From Siderastrea siderea (taxonomy: Eukaryota; Cnidaria; Anthozoa; Scleractinia; Rhizangiidae), in NCBI GenBank assembly GCA_964030785.1, contig CAXIQD010000024.1:62001-126000 (forward strand): a DNA stretch of 64,000 nt, given 5' to 3'. The notes under the pieces are model-generated. The model did no database searches, was not told the origin of the DNA, and worked only from the letters and a program-made list of their open reading frames with translations. The position numbers and the translations under genes were made by a program. Positions 7,348 through 13,355 of this stretch are shown piece after piece (position 1 is the stretch's first letter; every line of letters starts with the position of its first letter).

Positions 7348-8001
7348 ATGCAAACGGGGAAACCGTTTCGTTTTCATACGCCTTCCTCTATCTTGGTAGT
7401 GGGTCCTTCGGGATGTGGTAAAACCGCGTTTACGGAAAAACTCTTGGTGGACAACCCGGAGTTGTTTGACACCCCACCGACCCAAATGCATTATTGTTAT
7501 GGGGCCTGGCAAGATCGATTTCAAGGCATGCAAGATCAAGGGGTGGTGTTTCACGAAGGAATTCCCGATCATGAGGCCTTAGTGCAATGGTTTCCTGAAG
7601 GACAGGGGGTCCTGGTCTTGGATGATTTAATGGATGAAGGCAGTCACGATAAACGCGTGTTGGATTTATTCACCAAACATTCACATCATCAAGGGGTGAC
7701 GGTGCTCTACTTGTGCCAAGACATGTTTCCCGTGGGTCGCTATGCGAAAAGTATATCCCGCAATGCCCATTACATCGTGGCGTTCAAGAACCCCCGAGAT
7801 CAATTAGGGGTACGCAATGTCATGCTTCAATCGTTTCCGACCACGTGGAAAGACACGTTGGAGACGTTTCATCAAGCCACCACACGACCGTATGGGTATT
7901 TGGTCTTGGATTTACATCCGGCCTCCTCCGATCAACAACGGGTGTTGAGTCACCTGTTAAAAGACGAAGGATGGACTCGCACCTATCAAAAACGACTATA
8001 A
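7348..8001 (+). CDS. ATP: A32/FtsK-type genome-packaging ATPase
   Basis: This 217-residue P-loop ATPase would pump DNA into the capsid. Walker A is G19-P-S-G-C-G-K-T26, preceded by a hydrophobic strand (S-I-L-V-V). Walker B is V-L-V-L-D92-D93. A downstream L-Y-L-C-Q-D-M-F motif (about residues 127-134) fits the sensor glutamine region of the A32/HerA-FtsK packaging ATPases, and S-R-N-A-H-Y-I-V-A-F-K-N-P-R-D is the usual conserved block after it. The length is typical for Polintons. It stands alone between the tRNA-like gene and the glycine-rich gene, and the TATA box of the next gene overlaps its stop codon. The frame is intact. Confidence 0.93.
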   Translation: MQTGKPFRFHTPSSILVVGPSGCGKTAFTEKLLVDNPELFDTPPTQMHYCYGAWQDRFQGMQDQGVVFHEGIPDHEALVQWFPEGQGVLVLDDLMDEGSHDKRVLDLFTKHSHHQGVTVLYLCQDMFPVGRYAKSISRNAHYIVAFKNPRDQLGVRNVMLQSFPTTWKDTLETFHQATTRPYGYLVLDLHPASSDQQRVLSHLLKDEGWTRTYQKRL

Positions 8002-8003
8002 AG
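7997..8003 (+). promoter_or_regulatory. TATA box upstream of the glycine-rich protein gene
   Basis: TATAAAG overlaps the ATPase stop codon, 40-46 bases before the ATG at 8043. The same TATA-to-ATG spacing is seen for several other late genes. Confidence 0.5.
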
Positions 8004-8042
8004 GGAGCCCCTTGGAACAGGTAAAAAGAGAGAAAGCAAACC

Positions 8043-8993
8043 ATGGCCGATGATGACCGTCAACCTCCGCAATCGTACGATACCGTGTCCCCGGCGGGGG
8101 TGGGGGCGGCCAGCAGTAATCAAATGTCCCCAGGAACCATGCAACAAATGTCCCCAGGAACCATGCAACAATTGTATTTCACGGGAGACGAAGGCCTTCT
8201 CGACGTTGCCATGGAGGAAATGCACCCCAATACCCTCCGTGAGTTGTTGAGCAGTCTCCCCTCCCCCAGGACAGTCGCCGCTTGGCCCGATCTGAATGGT
8301 GTGCCCCCTGCACAAGCTTCTTCCCCAGCCGGGGTAGGAAGTGCAGGAAGTCAATCATTCCGTAGCATACAGACCACCCCGGAGTCTTCTGGTGCTCTAA
8401 CTCCTGCGACTCCTCCTAGCGTACCCTTGGCAGCGGGTGCTCGAAGAGCAGCGGGTGCTCGAACAGCAGCGGGTGCAGGGGGAAGTGGAAATGGACGTGG
8501 GGGAAGTGGAAATGGACGTGGGGGACGTCGTGGTCCTAGGACTAGAGGTGGCGGACGTGGTGGTGGAGGAGGTGCTGGGGGTGCTGGTGGTGGTGGTGGA
8601 GGTGCTGGTGGTGGTGGTGGTGGGGGTGCTGGTGGTGGTGCTGGTGGTGGTGGTGGTGGAGGAGGTGGTGGTGGTGGTGGTGGAGGAGGTGGTGGTGGTG
8701 GTGGAGGTGGCCGTCGTGGTGGCCGACGTGGTAGACGACGACGACTTTTCCCCGGTTCACCTAGGACACCTTCCTCCACCCCCTCCACTCCTCGAGGATC
8801 TCGGACTCCACCCCCTCGTACCTTGCGTCAAGCAGATTTACAACGACGTTTACGGATGCTGTTACAAGATCAAGAACAGTTGGCCCAAGGACGTGAAATT
8901 GCTAATGTCACCATGACCAATAGCATTGTGACCAGTTATAAACAAGGAGGAGCACCGAGCGTACAAACCTCGTCGTCCCGTGTTTCGCCATGA
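8043..8993 (+). CDS. Glycine-rich basic protein with hypervariable repeat core
   Basis: This is a 316-residue protein starting at a strong CCATGG. The N-terminal part is acidic/Ser/Pro-rich and contains a perfect tandem duplication of M-S-P-G-T-M-Q-Q. The middle (about residues 155-225) is almost all glycine, interrupted by Arg/Ala, encoded by GGT/GGA repeats. An arginine cluster, a Ser/Pro/Thr-rich linker and a conserved-looking C-terminal helix follow, then N-V-T-M-T-N-S-I-V and a Ser-rich end with V-Q-T-S-S-S-R-V-S-P. The C-terminal block is the part most likely to be a conserved virion-protein motif. I do not assign a function. The stop overlaps the start of the next gene (ATGA). The repeat should make length vary between copies. 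Confidence 0.65.
   Translation: MADDDRQPPQSYDTVSPAGVGAASSNQMSPGTMQQMSPGTMQQLYFTGDEGLLDVAMEEMHPNTLRELLSSLPSPRTVAAWPDLNGVPPAQASSPAGVGSAGSQSFRSIQTTPESSGALTPATPPSVPLAAGARRAAGARTAAGAGGSGNGRGGSGNGRGGRRGPRTRGGGRGGGGGAGGAGGGGGGAGGGGGGGAGGGAGGGGGGGGGGGGGGGGGGGGGGGRRGGRRGRRRRLFPGSPRTPSSTPSTPRGSRTPPPRTLRQADLQRRLRMLLQDQEQLAQGREIANVTMTNSIVTSYKQGGAPSVQTSSSRVSP
8560..8710 (+). repeat. (GGT/GGA)n trinucleotide repeat encoding polyglycine
   Basis: About 150 bases of imperfect GGT/GGA/GCT triplets lie inside the glycine-rich gene. All units are in frame, so length changes by whole units keep the protein open. Confidence 0.85.
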
Positions 8994-9676
8994 GGATGAA
9001 AACCGTCGTGTCGTTATTGAATGGATCCAAACAACATGGCCTTCCCTTCCCCCCGGAATTATTACAACGCATGGATTCCTTGTATGCCTTTTATCATCAA
9101 CAATGGTGGTGTTATCGAAAAATGTTGAATCATTACAGGTGTATCAATGCCTTGTTCAATGGGTTGGCCTTACTCCTGATGGCTGCTGGTATGATTGCGG
9201 GCCCCCTTTTGGAAAACAGTACGTTGGTAGCCTGTTTGGCGGCGGTGGGCACCGTGGTCAAAGGATGGAATGATTTTAAACAATACCGATTTAAAGTGAC
9301 CATGAGTCGATTTGCGTTTACCACCTATGCCAAAGCCTTGACCGAATTGAAAACCCATGTGCGGGGTATTCCCTTGGAGGATCTGGAACGATTTTTAATC
9401 AAGATGCAAACCTTGGATGATACCATTGTGGATTTCACCCCTCCGTTACCCAAACGATGCCTCCAAGATTACCATGGTCATTTTGTGTACCAACCCTTGG
9501 AAGGCCTGTGCTATGTAGATGGATGTCCTCGTCCCTTGAGACCCAAAGACTATTGGATCCATAAAAAGCCGCTCCCTCCCAGTCCCACACTCTTAGAACC
9601 ATGGCCCCCCGAAGAAGAAGACGGACAAAAAGAAGAACCCAGCAAGGAGAAGGCATACCTTGGTTCGTCGACGTGA
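8990..9676 (+). CDS. Two-helix membrane protein (SLATT-like) of Polintons
   Basis: The protein is 228 residues. After an aromatic N-terminus (Y-H-Q-Q-W-W-C-Y-R-K-M) there are two hydrophobic segments, about residues 52-74 and 77-90, joined by a very short turn. A K-G-W-N-D-F-K motif and an amphipathic helix (F-A-F-T-T-Y-A-K-A-L-T-E-L) follow, then V-R-G-I-P-L-E and D-F-T-P-P. Two tight transmembrane helices followed by a basic/aromatic helix is the layout of SLATT-type membrane proteins, and this block recurs in Polinton/adintovirus genomes. A role in membrane interaction, entry or egress is inference. It starts in the stop codon of the gene before (ATGA) and its 3' end overlaps the next gene by 76 bases. 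Confidence 0.7.
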   Translation: MRMKTVVSLLNGSKQHGLPFPPELLQRMDSLYAFYHQQWWCYRKMLNHYRCINALFNGLALLLMAAGMIAGPLLENSTLVACLAAVGTVVKGWNDFKQYRFKVTMSRFAFTTYAKALTELKTHVRGIPLEDLERFLIKMQTLDDTIVDFTPPLPKRCLQDYHGHFVYQPLEGLCYVDGCPRPLRPKDYWIHKKPLPPSPTLLEPWPPEEEDGQKEEPSKEKAYLGSST

Positions 9677-9876
9677 AAAAGGGGTATGAAGTCACAAGTG
9701 ATTTGGTCAAGGCGTTGAAAAAACCGCAAATGAGTGCTGCCCAAGGGAGAAAGATGGTCTCGGGGTACAAACAACAATATCAAGCGTATAAAAGACGAGG
9801 GGGTACCAAAGGGTACAACAGTTGGTTGATCGACAAAGGCTATGCCAAAAAACCCAACAAGTGTTGTATCCAATGA
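9601..9876 (+). CDS. Small basic core-type protein with QQGEG motif
   Basis: The product is 91 residues, starting at ACCATGG inside the end of the membrane-protein gene. A CATAAAAAG TATA-like box lies about 33-40 bases upstream (9561-9569). The N-terminus is arginine-rich, followed by Q14-Q-G-E|G18-I-P-W-F, which fits a type-1 adenain cleavage site. The rest is lysine/tyrosine-rich with a predicted helix (V-T-S-D-L-V-K-A-L-K-K-P). The last codons overlap the next ATG (ATGA). Its composition and context match a virion core or vertex peptide. No named family is recognised. Confidence 0.6.
   Translation: MAPRRRRRTKRRTQQGEGIPWFVDVKKGYEVTSDLVKALKKPQMSAAQGRKMVSGYKQQYQAYKRRGGTKGYNSWLIDKGYAKKPNKCCIQ
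9787..9794 (+). promoter_or_regulatory. TATA box upstream of the 9873 gene, inside the 9601 gene
   Basis: TATAAAAG lies in the coding sequence of the preceding gene, about 79-86 bases before the ATG at 9873. Confidence 0.4.
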
Positions 9877-10073
9877 AGCGAGCACCCAGAAAACGAAGAA
9901 GAAGAAGACCACGTCGTGGTCCTGTGCATGTGGGTGGAGGTATTCTTTCTTTACTGAAAGGCGCTGCGAAACTTGGCATCAAACTGGGCAAGAGTAAGGA
10001 GTATAAAAGAATGGGAGCCCTCGGTGTGGGAGGTGCTGTGTCTAATTTCCGGCGAAGACCATGGGCAGTATGA
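9873..10073 (+). CDS. Small basic protein with amphipathic helix, pX-like
   Basis: This is a 66-residue protein from the ATG at 9873, which overlaps the preceding stop. The longer open frame begins with a TTG codon and is not credible in a eukaryote. Arg/Lys tract 2-15 is followed by V-H-V-G-G-G-I-L, then L-L-K-G-A-A-K-L-G-I-K-L-G (about residues 27-39), an amphipathic, membrane-active-looking helix. The design (basic tract, GG, hydrophobic helix, basic tail) parallels the 4417 gene, so the element may carry two pX-like peptides. A GG cleavage site here has histidine rather than glutamine at P4. Whether it binds DNA or disrupts membranes is open. Confidence 0.6.
   Translation: MKRAPRKRRRRRPRRGPVHVGGGILSLLKGAAKLGIKLGKSKEYKRMGALGVGGAVSNFRRRPWAV
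10002..10009 (+). promoter_or_regulatory. TATA box upstream of the 10061 gene, inside the 9873 gene
   Basis: TATAAAAG lies 52-59 bases before the ATG at 10061, embedded in the coding sequence of the gene before. Confidence 0.5.
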
Positions 10074-10387
10074 AACGTCTTGGACGTCAATTCCCGTTTT
10101 TACGGTCCATGTTACAAGAAGCCAATGGTTCCAAACGTCAAGAATTGTTACAACATGCCAATGCCGATCAAATCAATGCTGTGAGTGAACTGGTCTTGAA
10201 CTTTTTAAAAAACAAGATTCCTGTCACCCCACCCATGCTGGCTAAACTTCAACCCTATAAAAAGGTACTCCGTGATTTGGGACGTCGTCGACATTCCGTC
10301 AAAAAACGTCGTCAGTGGTTAGTCCGACAAAAAGGAAGCGGATTGTTTCAAGGACTTCACGAGGTGTTATGTCAATGTGTTCGTTAA
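10061..10387 (+). CDS. Small helical basic protein of unknown function, conserved type
   Basis: The protein is 108 residues and starts at ACCATGG, overlapping the preceding gene by 13 bases. It has an all-helical look: F-L-R-S-M-L-Q-E-A-N ... R-Q-E-L-L-Q-H-A, then I-N-A-V-S-E-L-V-L-N-F-L, I-P-V-T, and a basic helix (K-V-L-R-D-L-G-R-R-R). The C-terminus carries R-Q-W-L-V-R-Q90-K-G-S|G94-L-F-Q, which again fits Q-x-G-x|G. I have the impression that this pattern recurs as a small late protein in many Polinton-like elements, but I cannot name it. Cleavage at the motif would remove only a short C-terminal peptide of about 15 residues. Confidence 0.6.
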   Translation: MGSMKRLGRQFPFLRSMLQEANGSKRQELLQHANADQINAVSELVLNFLKNKIPVTPPMLAKLQPYKKVLRDLGRRRHSVKKRRQWLVRQKGSGLFQGLHEVLCQCVR

Positions 10388-10449
10388 CGCATCAAGACAT
10401 GGAAGCATAAATATCACCTGTTGTGACAGCTGTCGTGCATTGGAAGACC

Positions 10450-11118
10450 ATGGACGAGGTGTACATGATTCCCCAAAAGGACTTGGAACAACTCATTCAA
10501 TATTACAAAGGAGAACTCACCGAAAATGCCTTGTTGAACAAAGCCGCGACGCTCGCCGCCAAAAAACATGTGTTGTTAGCCAACCCCCAATTACCTCCCG
10601 CCCTGGTGAATGCTCAAACCAAACCGTTGAGTCAAGAATTAATCAAGTTAACCAAACGCATTCGCCAATTTCCTGGTGGGGTGGGGGTTGGTGCCCCAGG
10701 TGCCCCGGGTGGTCCACCGGGTGAAGAAGAAGAAGAAGCCGGGGATTTGGTGACGGGACCTGTGGAACAATGGTTGAAGCGCATGATAAAAGGAGGTCCG
10801 TCGGCTCCCAAACCCACCATTACCCCTGCTACCAGGGAAGGCGCGAGAGAACCGAGACCTTCTACCAGTCGAGGAGAAGAGAGACCTTCTACCAGTCGAG
10901 GGGATATCCGATCGCGTTTAGAAGCCGCGCGAGAACGACGCAAGGCCTGGGAAAAGCATTTAACCGAAAGTGGTGCCGCGAAAGGCAAAGGCAAAGGCAA
11001 AGGCAAAGGCAAAGGCGTCTCCCGGGAAGTGCAACGATTGAAACCTTTACCCGGTTGGGAAGATTGGACCAAAACCAAACAACCCCGACGGAGACGTTTG
11101 CAATACGACAGTGAATAA
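10450..11118 (+). CDS. Late protein with low-complexity basic C-terminus
   Basis: The product is 222 residues from the ATG at 10450 in a CCATGG context; the open frame starts earlier only at a GTG. A TATA-like CATAAATA at about 10406-10413 lies 37 bases upstream. The N-terminal third is helical and looks conserved (M-I-P-Q-K-D-L-E-Q-L-I-Q-Y-Y-K). A Gly/Pro linker, an acidic run (E-E-E-E-E) and an R-P-S-T-S-R-G pair follow, with a tandem repeat of G-K (about nt 10979-11015) and a basic end. The two R-P-S-T-S-R-G units and the (GK)n repeat are internal duplications. Function is unknown; position suggests a virion protein. It ends two bases before the phospholipase gene. Confidence 0.6.
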   Translation: MDEVYMIPQKDLEQLIQYYKGELTENALLNKAATLAAKKHVLLANPQLPPALVNAQTKPLSQELIKLTKRIRQFPGGVGVGAPGAPGGPPGEEEEEAGDLVTGPVEQWLKRMIKGGPSAPKPTITPATREGAREPRPSTSRGEERPSTSRGDIRSRLEAARERRKAWEKHLTESGAAKGKGKGKGKGKGVSREVQRLKPLPGWEDWTKTKQPRRRRLQYDSE

Positions 11119-11120
11119 AC

Positions 11121-11468
11121 ATGCCCGCTAAGAGGAGGAGAAGGGGACGCACCCAACGAGGAGGGGCCTTGGATGTCCAAAAATGGATTGCGAAAACGGG
11201 GAAGGAATTTCATTGGCCCGGTTATCAGTACATGGGACCTGGCACCCATTTGGCTAAACGTCTGAAACGGGGGGATCCCGGGATCAATCGCTTGGACCAA
11301 ATTGCTAAGCAACACGACATTGATTACAGCCGTGCTAAGAATTTGCAAGATAAATGGAAAGCCGATACCAAGATGATCCAAGCCATTGATCGATTACCCG
11401 GCAAGAAAAACAAGACGGAACGGGTGGTCAAGAAAATCATGCAAGCCAAGAAACGTTTGAAATTGTAA
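11121..11468 (+). CDS. Parvovirus VP1-type phospholipase A2 protein
   Basis: This 115-residue protein has a basic N-terminus ending in T11-Q-R-G-G|A16, then a secreted-type phospholipase A2 domain like that in parvovirus VP1 unique regions. The calcium loop is Y37-M-G39-P-G41 and the catalytic pair is H65-D66 in Q-H-D-I-D-Y. Two further helices rich in lysine follow. In parvoviruses this enzyme opens the endosomal membrane during entry, and similar domains occur in some adintoviruses. The Q-R-G-G motif would let the virion protease remove the arginine-rich leader. It is the last plus-strand late gene, and an AATAAA lies about 110 bases downstream. Confidence 0.88.
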   Translation: MPAKRRRRGRTQRGGALDVQKWIAKTGKEFHWPGYQYMGPGTHLAKRLKRGDPGINRLDQIAKQHDIDYSRAKNLQDKWKADTKMIQAIDRLPGKKNKTERVVKKIMQAKKRLKL

Positions 11469-11679
11469 ACATTTAATTAACATGTTGAGTCAAAAAATGT
11501 TACATTGTTATTCTGCAGTTCGGTAGTCTCAAGCAGCATTGGCGAGACAAAACCCATTGTGGTGTAGACAATCCAGATAAAATAAACAATGTCACTTGTG
11601 TCATTTTGATTGATGAGTTGTCAAGTTCATTTGTTCTCTCACAAATACTGACACGGATGTTCTACCATAGACGAGGGGG
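11469..11679. other. Convergent intergenic region with polyadenylation signal
   Basis: AT-rich, non-coding. AATAAA at 11581-11586 can end the plus-strand late transcripts. The minus-strand early gene ends at 11680, so transcripts converge here. TTAATTAA-like sequence at 11471-11480 contains an ATTAAA on the minus strand that could end the opposite transcript. Confidence 0.5.
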
Positions 11680-12789
11680 TTACAAATCAAACAATAAATC
11701 CACCCCCTCGTCGGATGACATGTCATGAACGAGGTCTTCAGGGGGCACCAATGCCTCCAGATCAAAAGTCTCGACATTGTTTATGACCTGCTGCCAATCC
11801 TCGGGTGACATGTCTTTCAATAACTCCTGCAAATACGAAACATTCTCCCAATCAGGGGAGTCCGCAACTTGCACGCCCCCCGAATCCAAATCAAAGAGAG
11901 TATAAGAGTCCGTGGGCAGTCCGTTTGTATCGCCCCCCGAATCCAAATCAAACACAGTATAAGAGTCCGTGGGCGGTCCGTTTGTATCGCCCACCGAATC
12001 CAAATCAAACACAGTATGAGAGTCCGTGGGCGGTCCGTTTGTATCCACAGATTCCTGCGTCACAGGAACGGATTTCAAATAATCCGTCAGGGGGATGGTC
12101 AGTGTCAAAGGTCCTAAAGCCTCCATTTTCTCTCGAGTTCTCTTTTTCTCCACCAGGCGGGCTCGAGTGCTCTTTTTCTCCCGCAGGCGGGCTCGACGAC
12201 ACCTCTCTTTCTCCATCAACACCTCTCGATGGGTCTCCCGATATTGTCGCTCCTTCTCCAGGAGGTGTTCCAGATTCTTTTCCCGGTAGCGTTTTTGGGC
12301 TTCCGCCAGCTGGGCTCGATTCCTTTCTCGGTAGAGCCTTTGCTTCTCCAACAGCTTGGCTCGATTCCTTTCCCGGTAACGCCTATTACACTCAGCCACG
12401 CGCTCTGGATACCTTGCCTTGTAGTGCTGGCGGGCCGTCAACAGTTGTTTACGACGTTTGTCCCGGTAACACTGGCCGGACACCGCGATGAACTCTCGAT
12501 TGTTTTCTCGGTACTTTTTTTTGGAGGCGATCAGTTCATCGCGGTGTTCGGCCCGGTACCGTGCACATTTGGCCATGTTGCGTGCTCGTTTCGCCCTGAG
12601 GACTGCCCGTTCGTACTCGCCGTCGTCGTCGTCGTTGTCGTGGGGGTCATAGTCGGAGTCGTCGTCGTCGTCGTTGTCGTCGTCGGGGTCGGTGTCGTTG
12701 GTGGAGTCATCGTCGTCGTCGTCGTCGCTTTGATGGTAGCTGACGGGGGATCTGTGACGGCGGGTGCGGAACTGTCTTACGCGGGACAT
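11680..12789 (-). CDS. Early-type protein: basic repeat domain plus acidic activation-like tail
   Basis: The product is 369 residues from the ATG at 12789. The open frame extends to a GTG at 12888, so the true N-terminus may come from splicing to the upstream gene. Order: a long Asp-rich segment; about seven imperfect repeats of about 18 residues with the core Y-R-E-x-N/H-R-x-x-L (nt about 12150-12600), highly basic; then three tandem repeats of about 20 residues containing T-N-G-P-P-T-D-S and V-F-D-L-D-S (nt about 11885-12050). The tail is acidic, with an L-Q-E-L-L motif and the end V-D-L-L-F-D-L. A basic nucleic-acid-binding region joined to acidic/hydrophobic repeats is the layout of a transcriptional activator; this is inference. 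It overlaps the next minus-strand gene in a different frame. Confidence 0.65.
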   Translation of the reverse strand: MSRVRQFRTRRHRSPVSYHQSDDDDDDDSTNDTDPDDDNDDDDDSDYDPHDNDDDDGEYERAVLRAKRARNMAKCARYRAEHRDELIASKKKYRENNREFIAVSGQCYRDKRRKQLLTARQHYKARYPERVAECNRRYRERNRAKLLEKQRLYRERNRAQLAEAQKRYREKNLEHLLEKERQYRETHREVLMEKERCRRARLREKKSTRARLVEKKRTREKMEALGPLTLTIPLTDYLKSVPVTQESVDTNGPPTDSHTVFDLDSVGDTNGPPTDSYTVFDLDSGGDTNGLPTDSYTLFDLDSGGVQVADSPDWENVSYLQELLKDMSPEDWQQVINNVETFDLEALVPPEDLVHDMSSDEGVDLLFDL

Positions 12790-13117
12790 CGGGAGAGGGT
12801 GGCGGTGCTCGGGGAGGTGTGGCTGGTCGCTTAAATTGGTGGTGCCAGTTGGTCCAGCAATAATCCAGCCCCTCGATGTACCAGTCACAGGTCATGTGAG
12901 GGTAGCAATATGCTTGTAAACGAACGGCCTCTTCGGCTCGGCGTTTCTGCGCCTCGACTTTCTCCGGTTCCAGTTCTTTTAACCTTTCGGCAAACTCCGC
13001 AAAGCTTTCCTCCTCCTCTTCCAACTCCCTCTTCACTTTCTCCAAGATCTGTTCAACTTCTAAATCGACTTCAAACTCCTCAAAGGCTTCTAATAGCTTC
13101 TCATGGCCAGCGTCCAT
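12707..13117 (-). CDS. Early-type coiled-coil protein with Cys/Trp motif
   Basis: The protein is 136 residues from the ATG at 13117. The open frame reaches a GTG at 13132, but that lies only about 17-23 bases downstream of the minus-strand TATA box (13149-13155), upstream of the expected cap site near 13125. The first ATG after the cap site is therefore the likely start. Residues about 1-65 form an acidic, Leu/Glu-rich coiled coil. A compact cysteine/aromatic motif follows (A-Y-C-Y-P-H-M-T-C-D-W-Y, then L-D-Y-C-W-T-N-W-H-H-Q-F), which could bind metal. A proline-rich linker and an arginine tail (nuclear localisation) end it. No LxCxE was found. The role is likely early/regulatory from its position. 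Confidence 0.6.
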   Translation of the reverse strand: MDAGHEKLLEAFEEFEVDLEVEQILEKVKRELEEEEESFAEFAERLKELEPEKVEAQKRRAEEAVRLQAYCYPHMTCDWYIEGLDYCWTNWHHQFKRPATPPRAPPPSPDVPRKTVPHPPSQIPRQLPSKRRRRRR

Positions 13118-13355
13118 TTTGAGATGACTCACCTCGAGGGTCGATCTGTTTTATAGTCTCTCATTCGTTCCCATCATGCACCCTGGACCCTAACTAGAGA
13201 GGGGGGAGGGGGGTCCCCCCACCTCGTCCCACCCCTCCCTAGGGCACCCCCGCTCAGGGGGGTACCCTGTTTAGTGATTGGCTCCTTCCCCTCCCACGTG
13301 ACCTTTTGGTTCTCTATAAAAACAGAGCCCCGATCTCCAGTCAGTTCATCTGATC
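13118..13355. promoter_or_regulatory. Bidirectional early promoter between the minus-strand genes and PolB
   Basis: This 238-base spacer holds two divergent core promoters. Toward PolB: TATAAAAA at 13315-13322, a TCAGTT initiator at 13341 and ATG at 13356. Toward the early genes: TATAAAA on the minus strand at 13149-13155 with a TCATCT-type initiator near 13128. Between them are an inverted CCAAT box (ATTGG, about 13277-13281), a CACGTG E-box near 13296 and several G/C-rich runs with partial dyad symmetry (about 13200-13265). The layout implies host RNA polymerase II transcription, with early and replication genes switched on together. Confidence 0.75.

Noticed and set aside
7053..7349. Minus-strand frame across the tRNA-like gene (W-D-S-N-P-R-type peptide)
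   Set aside because: This is the usual spurious translation of a tRNA antisense strand; it overlaps the tRNA-like gene and the protease end.
8351..8788. Long proline-, valine- or histidine-rich open frames overlapping the glycine-rich gene on both strands
   Set aside because: They are frame shadows of the GGT/GGA repeat.
11680..13117. LxCxE-type Rb-binding motif, as reported for adintovirus oncogene-like proteins
   Set aside because: I looked in both early proteins and in the small plus-strand proteins and found none.
13118..13132. GTG start of the 12707 minus-strand frame
   Set aside because: GTG starts are not expected in a eukaryotic setting, and the codon lies upstream of the probable cap site; ATG at 13117 was used. 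The same logic moved the starts of the 3338, 9873, 10450, 11680 and 18166 genes.
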